Below are positions 8,593-17,900 of a stretch of 64,000 nucleotides of DNA, piece after piece. Below the pieces are notes generated by a model, which saw only the letters and a program-made list of their open reading frames with translations, searched no databases and was not told where the DNA came from. Numbering within the stretch: the stretch's first letter is position 1; each line of letters starts with the position of its first letter. Made by a program: the position numbers and the translations under genes. Origin of the DNA: Hymenobacter sp. BT559 (lineage in GTDB: Bacteria > Bacteroidota > Bacteroidia > Cytophagales > Hymenobacteraceae); contig NZ_JAELXV010000001.1 of NCBI RefSeq assembly GCF_016427535.1, positions 682,001 through 746,000 on the forward strand, read 5' to 3'.

Positions 8593-8919
8593 ATGACAAC
8601 TACGACTGCCGAACTACCTGCCTCGCCTACCGAGGCCGACTACGTATTACACTTGTATATCACGGGTGCTACGCCTAATTCGATGCGCGCCGTGCGCAAC
8701 ATCAAGGAAATCTGCGAAGAGCACTTAGCCGGTCGCTACGAGCTGCTCATCATCGACATCTACCAGCAGCCGCAGCTGGCCCGGCAAGAGCAAATAGTGG
8801 CTGCCCCCACGCTCGTCCGGCAGCGCCCGCTCCCGAGGCGGCAGCTGGTGGGCGATTTGTCGAACCGGGCGGCCGTGCTAATTTCGCTCGGTGTACCTTC
8901 ATCGGGCAACGCTAACTAA
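8593..8919 (+). CDS. kaiB: KaiB-like protein (second, divergent copy)
   Basis: A 108-residue KaiB paralogue. It keeps the LHLYITGATPNS first strand, the cis-Pro AAPTLVRQ segment and GDLSN, but its end (RAAVLISLG) has lost the Glu-Lys pair and the LD seen in the first copy. The two copies are clearly divergent, which points to different partners (for example one for KaiC and one for the kinase) rather than simple redundancy; this is inference. It is 6 bases upstream of the histidine kinase gene. Confidence 0.92.
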   Translation: MTTTTAELPASPTEADYVLHLYITGATPNSMRAVRNIKEICEEHLAGRYELLIIDIYQQPQLARQEQIVAAPTLVRQRPLPRRQLVGDLSNRAAVLISLGVPSSGNAN

Positions 8920-8925
8920 ATTGCT

Positions 8926-10629
8926 ATGGCTGAGCTCGCTCCCCTAGACGCCGCCGTGCTAGCACGCGAAAACGAGGAGTTGCGCCAGCAGCTGCGCGAG
9001 GCCGAAGAGCTCATTGTAGCCGTGCGCACTGGGGCCGTCGATGCGCTCGCCATTCAGGGGGCCGATGGCCCGCGCATCTTCACCCTGGAAGGGGCCGACC
9101 AGAGCTACCGCATGCTCGTAGAGCAAATGAATGAAGGTGCTCTGTTGCTCAGCCCCGACGGCACGGTGCTGTATTGCAACACAGCGCTGGCCGAGCTGCT
9201 GCGTTACCCCCTAGAGGAAGTGCTGGGCAGCACCGCTACCAGCTTTATACCCGCCACCTTTCAGCAGTATTGGGCAGAGGTGGTGGCCAAGGGCTGGGCG
9301 GGCCGGGTGCGGGGCGAGCTGCCCCTGCAAACCCGTGACCGCGCCCTGCGGCCCTGTTCGGTGTCGATGAACAGCCTGACATTCAACGGGGCGCCGGCCC
9401 TGGCGGTGCTGGTGACCGATGTGTCGGCGCAGCAGAAGATTACCAATATCCGGGCGGTGGTGGCCAAGCAAAATACCCTTATCGACCGCAAAAACGAAGA
9501 ACTGGTGCGCCAGCAAGTGGCGCGGCTGGCCGTGGAGCAAGCCGCTGCCCAAGCTCGCCGCGTTCTGGAAGGCATTCCGCAAATAGCCTGGACGGCTACA
9601 CCAGAAGGCAAGAACTCGTACCTCAACCAGCGCTGGTTTGACTATGTGGGCAAAAACGAGCCAAATCCCGAAACACCCGTCACCTCGCGCATTCACCCCG
9701 ATGACTACGAAAACGGCATGCGGCACTGGCGCCACAGCTTGGCTACTGGCCTGCCGCTCGACATAGAGTGCCGCCTGTGCAGCGAAAATGGCACCTACCG
9801 CTGGATGCTGGGCCGGGGCTTGGCCATGCGCGCCGAAGACGGTACTGTTAGCCAGTGGGTGGGCACCTTCACCGACATTCACGAACATCGGTTGGCGCTC
9901 GAGCGCATCGACCAAGCACAGAGTCAGTTGCGCGATAACAACGAGGCGTTGACCCGCGTCAACGTCGACCTCGACAACTTTATCTACACGGCCTCGCACG
10001 ACCTGCGCTCGCCCATTACTAACATCGAAGGCTTGCTGCAAGCCTTGCGCGGCGAGCTACCTGACCCGGCTACGCAGGTCGAGTTTATTTTGAACCTAAT
10101 GCAGGACTCGGTGGAGCGCTTCAAGCGGACCATCGACCACCTCACCGACGTGAGCAAGCTGCAGCGCGAGCATGGCCCTTCTACCGAGCAGGTGCCCCTA
10201 GCTGCGGTGGTGCACGACGTACTGCTCGACCTAGAACCGCTGATTAGCTCGGTGGGCGCGCAACTAGAAGTAGAAGTAGCCGATTGCCCGCCCGTCACGT
10301 TTTCCGAAAAAAACCTGCGCTCGGTGGTGTACAACCTGCTCAGCAATGCCGTGAAGTACCGTGCCCCCGAGCGGCCCTCGCTGGTGCGGGTGCGCGCCCA
10401 TTGCACCGAGCACCACGTGCTGCTGATAGTGCAGGATAATGGTTTGGGCATCAGCGAGAATGGTCAGCGCAAGCTATTCGGCATGTTTCAGCGGCTGCAC
10501 GACCACGTCGAGGGCTCAGGCATCGGCCTTTATATGGTCAAGCGCATGGTCGAAAACGTGGGTGGGCGCATCGAGGTCACCAGCGAGCTGGGCGTGGGCT
10601 CAACCTTCACGGTGTACTTCCCGCACTAG
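8926..10629 (+). CDS. PAS-domain sensor histidine kinase of the Kai operon
   Basis: A 567-residue soluble kinase with no membrane segment. Order: N-terminal coiled coil (1-45), PAS domain (about 60-170), coiled coil (175-215), PAS/PAC domain (about 210-330, with HPDDYENGMRHWRHS), HisKA and HATPase_c. The phospho-acceptor is H358 in FIYTASHDLRSP. The N box (NLLSNAVKY), G1 (DNGLGI), F (FGMFQRLH) and G2 (GSGIGLYMVK) boxes are all intact. There is no receiver domain, so a response regulator must be encoded elsewhere. Its place after kaiC-kaiB-kaiB makes it the likely output or input kinase of the Kai system, in the role SasA/CikA play in cyanobacteria, though it lacks the KaiB-like sensor of SasA. 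Confidence 0.93.
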   Translation: MAELAPLDAAVLARENEELRQQLREAEELIVAVRTGAVDALAIQGADGPRIFTLEGADQSYRMLVEQMNEGALLLSPDGTVLYCNTALAELLRYPLEEVLGSTATSFIPATFQQYWAEVVAKGWAGRVRGELPLQTRDRALRPCSVSMNSLTFNGAPALAVLVTDVSAQQKITNIRAVVAKQNTLIDRKNEELVRQQVARLAVEQAAAQARRVLEGIPQIAWTATPEGKNSYLNQRWFDYVGKNEPNPETPVTSRIHPDDYENGMRHWRHSLATGLPLDIECRLCSENGTYRWMLGRGLAMRAEDGTVSQWVGTFTDIHEHRLALERIDQAQSQLRDNNEALTRVNVDLDNFIYTASHDLRSPITNIEGLLQALRGELPDPATQVEFILNLMQDSVERFKRTIDHLTDVSKLQREHGPSTEQVPLAAVVHDVLLDLEPLISSVGAQLEVEVADCPPVTFSEKNLRSVVYNLLSNAVKYRAPERPSLVRVRAHCTEHHVLLIVQDNGLGISENGQRKLFGMFQRLHDHVEGSGIGLYMVKRMVENVGGRIEVTSELGVGSTFTVYFPH

Positions 10630-10669
10630 GGCCACCTTTGTGGCCGGCCCACTAGCGGGCTGCTTTTTT
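10630..10669 (+). terminator. Probable terminator of the Kai operon
   Basis: Immediately after the kinase stop codon is a perfect 6-bp hairpin (GGCCAC, loop CTTT, GTGGCC), then a second short GCCC/GGGC stem, then a run of six T. The layout suits intrinsic termination, although the T-run follows the weaker stem. Confidence 0.55.
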
Positions 10670-10689
10670 CAATTTTAGTTAGTATATCT

Positions 10690-11076
10690 ATGACTACTGC
10701 CCAAACCATTGAGCAGCTCGAACGCCAGCGCTTCGACGCGCAGGTGAGCAAAGATTTCCCAACCTTAGAAAAGATTTTTGCCGACGACCTCATTTACACC
10801 CACTCCAACGGCCACCAGGACGATAAAACGAGCTACATCGCCTCCATCCGCAGCGGCCAGAGCCGCTACGACAAGGTGGACATCGAAGACCTGACCGTGC
10901 GCGCCTACAACGACGACCGCACGGCCATAGTCAATGGCCTCATCCAGATTGACCTAGGGCCCGGCGCCGATGGCCAGCCCGCCTATACCCGTATCAAGTA
11001 CGTGGTAGTGTACATCAAAACTGATGCAAATGGCTGGCAGCTCGTGCTGTGGCACGCGCAAAAACAGGCCGCCTAG
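10690..11076 (+). CDS. NTF2-like (DUF4440/SnoaL-type) protein
   Basis: A 128-residue single-domain protein of the cone-shaped NTF2-like fold. It starts with the usual helix (TIEQLERQRFDAQVSKDF), then LEKIFADDLIYTHSNG, VRAYNDDRTAIVNG and a final strand ending GWQLVLWHAQ. Proteins of this type bind or turn over small molecules, but the ligand cannot be read from sequence. No signal peptide. It is separated from the Kai operon by a terminator-like structure, so it is probably transcribed alone. Confidence 0.8.
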   Translation: MTTAQTIEQLERQRFDAQVSKDFPTLEKIFADDLIYTHSNGHQDDKTSYIASIRSGQSRYDKVDIEDLTVRAYNDDRTAIVNGLIQIDLGPGADGQPAYTRIKYVVVYIKTDANGWQLVLWHAQKQAA

Positions 11077-11104
11077 GGTAGTCTTATTGATTGTTTGATA
11101 AAGC

Positions 11105-11150
11105 AAAACGCCTGTCATGCTTCGGCTACGCTCAGCATGACAGGCGTTTT
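11105..11150. terminator. Bidirectional hairpin, TGTCATGC family
   Basis: Perfect 17-base arms (AAAACGCCTGTCATGCT and its complement) around a 12-base loop, with A-runs on the left and T-runs on the right. It lies 28 and 29 bases from the stops of two convergent genes, so it can terminate both. The CTGTCATGCT core is shared with the longer repeats at 31376, 35407, 48290 and 63647. Confidence 0.8.
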
Positions 11151-11179
11151 AATTAACCAAAGGCCTACAACGTGTGCTC

Positions 11180-11758
11180 CTACTGCCAACTGGTGAGCAG
11201 ACCGCCAGTCTTTCCTAGGTAGGGGTCGGTGCTGGGGCGGGGGAGGGCCGCGATGTTTTTGTCGGTTTGGGGACGCTCGCCGGGCAGGCCACGGTTTACG
11301 TCCCAGGAGCGACCGCCGGGGTAGGCGCCCACGATGCCTAGGTTGATGCTGCTGAGGTTTTTGTGCCCTACGCCGGCCGGAATCACGAGGATGTCGCCGG
11401 CCTGCACAGTTACTTTTTGGCCCTTTTCGCCACCTAGGTGCAGCAGCGCCGTGCCCGCGTACACGCCCAGCACTTCGTGCGAGGTGCTGTGGTAGTGGTG
11501 AAAGGCATACACCCCGTTGCGCCACGAGTTAGTCCAGTTGTTGGCGGCGAAGTGCTGCTCTAGCCACGCGGCCCCGGCTGCATCGCGGGCCGTGAAGGCT
11601 TGGCGATATACCAGCAAGGGGTAGGCGCTATTGGGGATAGTGCCGTCGTCTTTGAAGTGAAGCTGCTTGGGCTGCATGAGGCGGAAAGGGTGGCGGACTG
11701 CGGCGGCCAAGCCCCAGGGCGCCGCCCCAATAAGTGGAAGAAAAGCACGCCGTTTCAT
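11180..11758 (-). CDS. Exported cupin-domain protein, YjlB-like
   Basis: A 192-residue protein with a basic N-terminus and short hydrophobic stretch (MKRRAFLPLIGAAPWGLAAA), perhaps a signal peptide. The central part is a single cupin barrel with metal-ligand candidates in HHYHSTSHEVLGVYAG (motif 1) and GDILVIPAGVGHKN (motif 2). The overall layout resembles the YjlB cupin group, whose role is unknown. It could bind a metal and act as an isomerase, oxygenase or binding protein. Confidence 0.75.
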   Translation of the reverse strand: MKRRAFLPLIGAAPWGLAAAVRHPFRLMQPKQLHFKDDGTIPNSAYPLLVYRQAFTARDAAGAAWLEQHFAANNWTNSWRNGVYAFHHYHSTSHEVLGVYAGTALLHLGGEKGQKVTVQAGDILVIPAGVGHKNLSSINLGIVGAYPGGRSWDVNRGLPGERPQTDKNIAALPRPSTDPYLGKTGGLLTSWQ

Positions 11759-11775
11759 AGGGTGCCTTATACGCT

Positions 11776-11840
11776 GTTGCGGGGACCTTGTAGTCCGCAG
11801 CTTGGCCTAGGCAAGCCGCGGACTACAAGGTCCCCGCAAC
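11776..11840. repeat. Inverted-repeat element, GGACC/GGTCC family
   Basis: Perfect 23-base arms (GTTGCGGGGACCTTGTAGTC and on) around a 19-base centre that is itself nearly palindromic and holds CCTAGG. It lies 29 bases beyond the stop of the CocE-type hydrolase gene and just upstream of the cupin gene. Confidence 0.88.
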
Positions 11841-11869
11841 AAGGAGCGGTACTTTAGCCTTAAATCACG

Positions 11870-13786
11870 CTATTTCAGCACCGGCAATTGTATAGCCGAG
11901 GCATGGCCCGGCTCGTGGTAAATCCGAATAGTTGCCTTCTTGAAGTCGGCTGCCTCAGCTGTAGTGATGTTGACGAACTGCTGCGGGTTGCGGTCTACGA
12001 GTGGGAACCAGGTGCTTTGTACCTGCACCAGCAGGCGGTGGCCTTTCTTGAAGGTGTGTAGCACGTCGTTTAGCTCATATTTTACTTCCGTGGGCACGTT
12101 GGGCTGGAAGGCCTCGGGCTTCTCGAAGCTATTGCGGAAGCGCCCGCGAAACACATCGCCTCGCACCAGGCGCTGGGTGCCACCTAGGGTCAGGCGCTGG
12201 GGATTGGGCGTCGGGTTGGGGGTGTCGTCGGGCAGCACGTCGATGAGCTTCACCACAAAGTCGGCATCGGTACCCGAGGTGCTCACCCAAAGGTCAACAC
12301 CTAGGGGGCCAGCCACAGTAAGGTCTTCAGTGAGCGGCTCGGTTTGGTAAGTCAAGACATCGGGCCGCTGGGCAGCGAAGCGCTGGTCCTCAATCATGTA
12401 CTCGTTGTTGCGCCCAGCCTGCATGCTGGCGGTGTACGGCACCGGATGGGCAGGGTCGCTGATGTATTCGTCAGCAGGTGTGCCAGTAGTAGATTTGGTA
12501 GTGCTGAGTTGACCGGAACTGCCTAGGTAAAACGGACGATTCTCTACCGCCCTAGGTGGCCAAGTCGGATAGTCTTTCCACGCATTCAATCCTGTATCAA
12601 ACAAGGTTGCTTCGGTCGTGCCAAACGTGCCTTTGCCTTTGAGGTAGTAATTGAAAAACGGCGTTTCCAGCGTTTGGCGGTAGTGTTGGGCAGTGTTTTG
12701 GCCAAAGTCGTAGGAGCCAAATTTGCTCCAGTCGGGGCGGCTCCAGGCGCCGTGGGTCCAGGGGCCCATTACGAGGCGGTTGGTGGCTCTGGGATTTTGC
12801 TTTTCGATGGCTTGGTAGGTGTGCAGGGCGCCGTAAAGGTCCTCAGCATCGTACCACCCACCCACCGTGAGCACAGCCGGGCGCACGTCGGTGAGGTGCT
12901 TGCGGATGTTGCGCGCCTGCCAATAGGCATCGTAGGTGTCGTGCTGCAAGTACTCGTTCCAGATGCGGGCGCGGTTGTTGAAGTACTGCGGCGCATTGGC
13001 GTTTTTAATAGGTCCGAGCTTCAGGAAGAACTGGTAGGCATCGGTGATTTTGAGGTCGAACAGCTCGTCGTACTTGGCCACGGGCTGCGGCCTAGGCACG
13101 TCGAAATAGTTGGTAAAATCGAAATTGTCCAGCAGGAAAAAGGCGCCGTTGTGCCGAGCATCATCGCCGATAAATTCATCCGTAACCGGCGCCTGGGGCG
13201 ACACGGCTTTGAGGGCCGGATGGGCGCCGGGCAGGCTAGCGGTGGCGTAGAAGCCAGGGTAGGAAATGCCCATGATGCCCACCTTGCCGTTGTTACCGGG
13301 CACGTTTTTGAGCAGCCACTCAATGGTGTCGTAGGTGTCGGTGCTTTCGTCGTGGGGCGTGGTGCTGGCGCCAGCGCGGCGCGGCTTGCCGAGCGCGGCA
13401 GCCGGTAGGGCGGGCGTCACTTCCTCAAACTGGCCCTCGCTGAGGTAGCGCCCGCGCACATCCTGATACACAAAAATGTACTTCTCCTGGCTAAGCTCGC
13501 GGCTGGGGCCGGGGCCGCGTAGTGGGTAGTTGCTTTCGCCGCGCGGGCCCGCCGAGTATGGCGTGCGCTCCATGATGATGGGGTAGGGATGCGCCTTGTC
13601 GGCATCCTGCGGCACGTAGAGGATGGTATAGAGCTTCACCCCGTCGCGCATCGTAATCTGGCGGTCGAGCTTGCGATAGTTTTGGCGCACAAACAGCGAA
13701 TCTTGGGCGCGGGTGGGCGGGGTAATTTGCGCGGCAGCGCTAAGCGTGGTACCGGCAAAACCGGCGAGCAGCAGAAGGCGGAACAT
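11870..13786 (-). CDS. CocE/NonD-family exported hydrolase
   Basis: A 638-residue protein with a signal peptide (MFRLLLLAGFAGTTLSAAAQ). The N-terminal two thirds are the X-Pro dipeptidyl-peptidase S15-type alpha/beta hydrolase; the nucleophile is Ser175 in GIMGISYPGF, and the VYQDVRGRYLSEG segment is typical. The C-terminal third is the jelly-roll domain of this family (LWVSTSGTDADFVVKLIDVLPD). Relatives include glutaryl-7-ACA acylases, alpha-amino-acid ester hydrolases and cocaine esterase. The substrate is not predictable, but a periplasmic ester or amide hydrolase is likely. Confidence 0.9.
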   Translation of the reverse strand: MFRLLLLAGFAGTTLSAAAQITPPTRAQDSLFVRQNYRKLDRQITMRDGVKLYTILYVPQDADKAHPYPIIMERTPYSAGPRGESNYPLRGPGPSRELSQEKYIFVYQDVRGRYLSEGQFEEVTPALPAAALGKPRRAGASTTPHDESTDTYDTIEWLLKNVPGNNGKVGIMGISYPGFYATASLPGAHPALKAVSPQAPVTDEFIGDDARHNGAFFLLDNFDFTNYFDVPRPQPVAKYDELFDLKITDAYQFFLKLGPIKNANAPQYFNNRARIWNEYLQHDTYDAYWQARNIRKHLTDVRPAVLTVGGWYDAEDLYGALHTYQAIEKQNPRATNRLVMGPWTHGAWSRPDWSKFGSYDFGQNTAQHYRQTLETPFFNYYLKGKGTFGTTEATLFDTGLNAWKDYPTWPPRAVENRPFYLGSSGQLSTTKSTTGTPADEYISDPAHPVPYTASMQAGRNNEYMIEDQRFAAQRPDVLTYQTEPLTEDLTVAGPLGVDLWVSTSGTDADFVVKLIDVLPDDTPNPTPNPQRLTLGGTQRLVRGDVFRGRFRNSFEKPEAFQPNVPTEVKYELNDVLHTFKKGHRLLVQVQSTWFPLVDRNPQQFVNITTAEAADFKKATIRIYHEPGHASAIQLPVLK

Positions 13787-13941
13787 GACTAAAAAAGCTT
13801 AGGGGCCGTAAAGTAGCGCCTGCCGCCGGGTTTGGGCTACGGCTAGGCAGTAGCTTCGCATCATTCCTAGGGCGCTGTAGGGGCGGTAGCTATGATAGCT
13901 GCCGCTTTCAGAGGCCCTAGGTCACCCTCACACTCGTTTCC

Positions 13942-14937
13942 ATGTCTTACGTCCCCAACCCCGCCCGCTACGAAACAATGGAATACCGCCGCAGCGGCCG
14001 CAGCGGCTTGCAGCTACCCGCCATTTCGGTGGGCCTGTGGCAAAACTTCGGCGAAGTAGACGCCCTCGGTAACTGCCGCGCCATCTTGCGTACGGCCTTC
14101 GACGCGGGCATCACGCACTTCGACCTAGCCAATAACTACGGCCCGCCCGCCGGGGCCGCCGAAGAAACGTTTAGCCGCTTGTATAAGGATGACTTCCGGG
14201 CGCACCGCGACGAGCTTATCATCTCGACCAAGGCTGGCTACGGCATGTGGCCCGGCCCCTACGGCGATGGCGGCTCGCGCAAGTACCTAATGGCCAGCCT
14301 CGACCAGAGCCTGCGCCGCATGGGCCTCGACTACGTGGACATTTACTACCACCACCGACCCGACCCCGAAACACCGCTCGAAGAAAGCATGGGCGCCCTC
14401 GACGCGCTGGTGCGCCAGGGCAAGGCTCTGTATGTGGGCCTGAGCAGCTACTCGCCCGACGAGACCCGCCGCGCCTGCGCCATTCTGCGCGACCTAGGTA
14501 CGCCCTGCGTCATCCATCAGCCTAAGTACTCGCTGCTGGTGCGCACGCCCGAAGAAGGCCTGCTCGACGCGCTGGCCGACGAAGGTGTAGGCTGCATTGC
14601 CTTCTCGTCCTTAGCACAGGGTGTGCTCACTGATAAGTACTTACAAGGTGTGCCGGCCGACTCGCGCGCCGCGCGCCGCCTAGGTAATGGTGCTATCGAG
14701 GAAAGTCAGCTTAACCCCGAGAACATCGCTAAAGCCCGTCAGCTCAATGAACTGGCTCAGCAGCGCGGTCAGTCGCTGGCCCAAATGGCAGTAGCCTGGG
14801 TGCTCAAAGACCCACGCATGACCTCGGTCATCATCGGAGCTAGCAAGCCGCAGCAAGTGACCGACGCCGTAGGCGCCGTGGCTAATCATCAGTTTAGTAG
14901 CGAAGAGCTAGCGCGTATCGACGCGATTCTGGCGTAG
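13942..14937 (+). CDS. Aldo/keto reductase, YghZ-like (L-glyceraldehyde 3-phosphate reductase type)
   Basis: A 331-residue cytoplasmic NADPH-dependent reductase. The catalytic tetrad is visible: D61 and Y66 in HFDLANNYGPP, K98 in STKAGY and H138/H139 in IYYHHRPDP. The MWPGPYG segment and the length match the YghZ/Gpr branch that reduces L-glyceraldehyde 3-phosphate and methylglyoxal-like aldehydes. The cofactor-binding end (VIIGASKPQQVTDA) is complete. It is convergent with the AsmA-like gene. Confidence 0.92.
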   Translation: MSYVPNPARYETMEYRRSGRSGLQLPAISVGLWQNFGEVDALGNCRAILRTAFDAGITHFDLANNYGPPAGAAEETFSRLYKDDFRAHRDELIISTKAGYGMWPGPYGDGGSRKYLMASLDQSLRRMGLDYVDIYYHHRPDPETPLEESMGALDALVRQGKALYVGLSSYSPDETRRACAILRDLGTPCVIHQPKYSLLVRTPEEGLLDALADEGVGCIAFSSLAQGVLTDKYLQGVPADSRAARRLGNGAIEESQLNPENIAKARQLNELAQQRGQSLAQMAVAWVLKDPRMTSVIIGASKPQQVTDAVGAVANHQFSSEELARIDAILA

Positions 14938-14951
14938 CTCAGCTGTTCATA

Positions 14952-14996
14952 GGACCCCAGCCCCTCCCCTCCGGGAGAGGGGCTGGGGCTGGGGTC
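14952..14996. terminator. G/C-rich hairpin between convergent genes, CCCCTCCCC family
   Basis: A palindrome built on GACCCCAGCCCC and CTCCCCTCCGGGAGAGGGG. It starts 14 bases after the stop of the reductase gene; its last base is part of the stop codon of the AsmA-like gene (14996-14998). Larger two-arm versions occur at 20766-20877, 32963-33083 and 41051-41194. Confidence 0.85.
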
Positions 14997-17900
14997 TAGG
15001 GCATTGGTAGCCCGGCGGGGGTGCCGGCAGCCCCGCTGAGGCGGTTGCGCGGCAGCAAGCGCATGGTAGTGTCAAGGCGCTGGGTGAGCAGCAGTTGGCG
15101 CGACTGCTGGCGCAGTGCTGACTGCTGCTGCTGCTGCTCCTTCTTCTGGAAAAGCTTGACTTGGTACTTGGTACCAGGCACATCGCGGCGCAGGTTTACG
15201 TAGGTGAGGCGGGGTGTGCGCGGGCGCATGGGCTCGCCGTTCTGGATGCGTTCGATGCGGCGCTTGTTGTTGCCAAATAGCACGTTGAGCGGGTTCATAC
15301 CCACGTAGAGGTTGGCGCGGCCGTCGAGGTTGTAGCGGCCGCTTACTTCGAGCTCGGTTAAGTTGCTGTTCAGGTGCAGGCTCGGAATGAGCAACTGCCC
15401 GCCGTTGAGAATAAACTCGGTGCTAACTGGCTCGAAAAACAAGTGGGCCGTGCGCTCCTTCTTCACAAGCTTGAAAGACTGCTCCAGCGCCTCTACATTT
15501 AGCAGTTCTAAGTCGCGCAAATCGGCCTTGAGATAGCCGTAGGTGTTGGCTCGCACGGGTAAGAACGTCGAATCGAGGTCGGTATGCAGCACGGCGGCGC
15601 AGCGCAGTGTGCCCTTGATATTGTCTTCGGTAAGCACCTGAAAGCGCATGGCGCTGCTGGCCGTGGCAAACAAGTCAGGCAGTTTGATGTCCTCGAGCAG
15701 GGCCTGCACGCGCAAGGGGTGGTGCTGGCGGCCGCCATTGGTGTGTAGCAGCCCATGCAGTGAAATGTGCCCATCGAAGGCATCGAGCGAGCACTCGTCT
15801 ACGCGGGCTTCGCCGGGACTAAGGTGCGATACCAGCTGGAATTTACCCCCCTCAATAGAGTTGTAGTGCACACGGTCGGCCTGCACGCGCAGCACCGCCG
15901 TGAGGCCACCGCTGGCCAGCAGCGCCCCGGCCGGCGAAGGCGCGCTGGCGGGCCGGTTGCGAGCGCGCAGGCGCGCCATGCGGCGCGCTCGGCGAGCGGC
16001 CTTCACCATAGAGCGGGGCTGAAAATGAGTGGTGTCGCGCGGCGGCTTGAGGCTAGCCAGCATGCGTAGCAGCTGCTGCACATCTAGCGAGGAATAGCGC
16101 AGGTCAACATCGGCCGTAGCAGCCGTGAGGTGAATGCCCGAGACAAGCGCCGCTGCTGAAGCGCGCCCCACGCCGCCCTGCGGCGCTACAAAGCGCAGGT
16201 AGGGCATGCGTAGCAACGAGTCTTCTTTCTCGAAGCGCAGGTGCAAGTCGCGCAGGGGCTCACCTACGGGCAGTACCAACTGGCCAATGTCCCAAGTGAA
16301 TGAGCCATCGGCGGCCAGCAGCAACTCGCGTAGCGCCGGGGTGGGGGCGGGGTCATCGGCCTTGCGAGCCGCCAGGGCCGCTCGCCGTCGCAGTGCCACC
16401 GCGCCCGGCGGGCGCGAAAGCCGGGTAATCAGTTTGTGATAATTGATGCTGGCAAACCGCATCCCGAGCTGGAAGGTAACGGGCGCCACATAATTGGCAG
16501 TGTCGGTGGGCCAGCTGGCTTGGCCAAAAAGGCGCCCACCCCATACGTTGGCCTCAATGCGCGACAGGTGCACTTCCTCGCCATTGTGGCGCAGGTTCAC
16601 GGCTAGGTTGCGCAAAGTATCAGGCCCCAGCACTAAGCGGCCGCAGCGCAGGTCTACGTTCAGGCGCACCTCGTCGGGCAGCAAGTGGCTGCCCATGGTC
16701 ATGGCTAGGCGGCGGGCATTGCGGTGCTGGCGGACCTTGCCGCGGCGCCTAGCGTTGGCATTGGCTAGCACGCGCTGGGTGGGGACATTACCCAAGGCCC
16801 GGAGGCGGTCGATGTGCAGCTCATCTACCTCGAACTGACCGGTAATTTCCGTCCTAGGGTGCTGCCCGGTGAGGTAGGTAAGCAAATACGTGGTAGTAGC
16901 GGCGGCCTTAAAGCGCATGCCATCAAACCTGCCCGAGGCGTTGGTGAGGCGCCACAGGCTGTCGCGCAGCCCGATGTGCACGTTGACATCTGAGAGAGCA
17001 ATGCGGCGGGCCGGTAAGCTAAAGGTGGCGCCGCGCAGCTCGATGTTGCCGTGCACCGAAAGGCTTTTTTGGGTGCGAGCCAGCATTTGGTCACCTAGGG
17101 GCGGTATCAGGCCGCGGAGCTGCACGTCGAGGTCGGCAATGCCATCTTTAGCTCGCCACAGGCCGGGCGAGATGACGGTGGCCAGCTCGGGCAGTTCGGT
17201 GCGCCCGCTCAGGTGGCCCTCTACGTAGGGGCGCAAAAAATTGCGTAATACAAAGCTGGCGTTGAGCTGGCCCACGGGTGAGTAGATGCGGCACTGGTCG
17301 AGCTGCACGCTGGCAGTGCGCAGGTTGTGGGCCGGCCCGTTGTCGTAGGTACCCTGCAAGTCCCAGCGGTTGATGCGGCGCGTCGAGTCCCAGACTAGGC
17401 TAGCATTTCGCAGGCCAAAGGCAAGGACCGTGTGAGGGCGCACAGTGGGCCCGCTCAGCCCCGAAATGCTGTACACGATGCGGGCGTGGCTGGGGCTGGT
17501 AGCCCCGGCTAGGTAGGGCCGCAGGCGCGGCGGCAGGGCTGCGTGCAGCACCGCCACCAGCGGCTGGGTGCCCGCAAACTGCAAGTGCAGCATGGTGCCG
17601 GTAGGCTGGTCGGCGGCCACGGTGTGCGTGCCGCCAATGCGGATAGTGTCGCCGTTGAGAGTGGCGCGGGTGCGCCAAAACTCGCCGCGCCGGGCCTTGA
17701 AAGCGTAGCGGTAGTTGAGCCAGGCGCGCACTGGCTCGTGGGCTAGCAGCGTGCCCGAGCGGTTAGCCAGCTGCTCTAGGTAGCCATCGAGTACGCCGCT
17801 CAGCCGCAACGCACCCTGACGGATGCCGCCCGTGAGGCGCGCCCGCTGCACCTGCCCGGCCAACGTGCTATGGGCGTAGTCGTTCTTCGTGACCATGTGG

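Noticed and set aside
12674..13408. Open frame of 244 codons opposite the CocE-type hydrolase gene
   Set aside because: It is the GC-rich shadow of a well-supported gene; the sequence is Val/Gly-rich with no domain.
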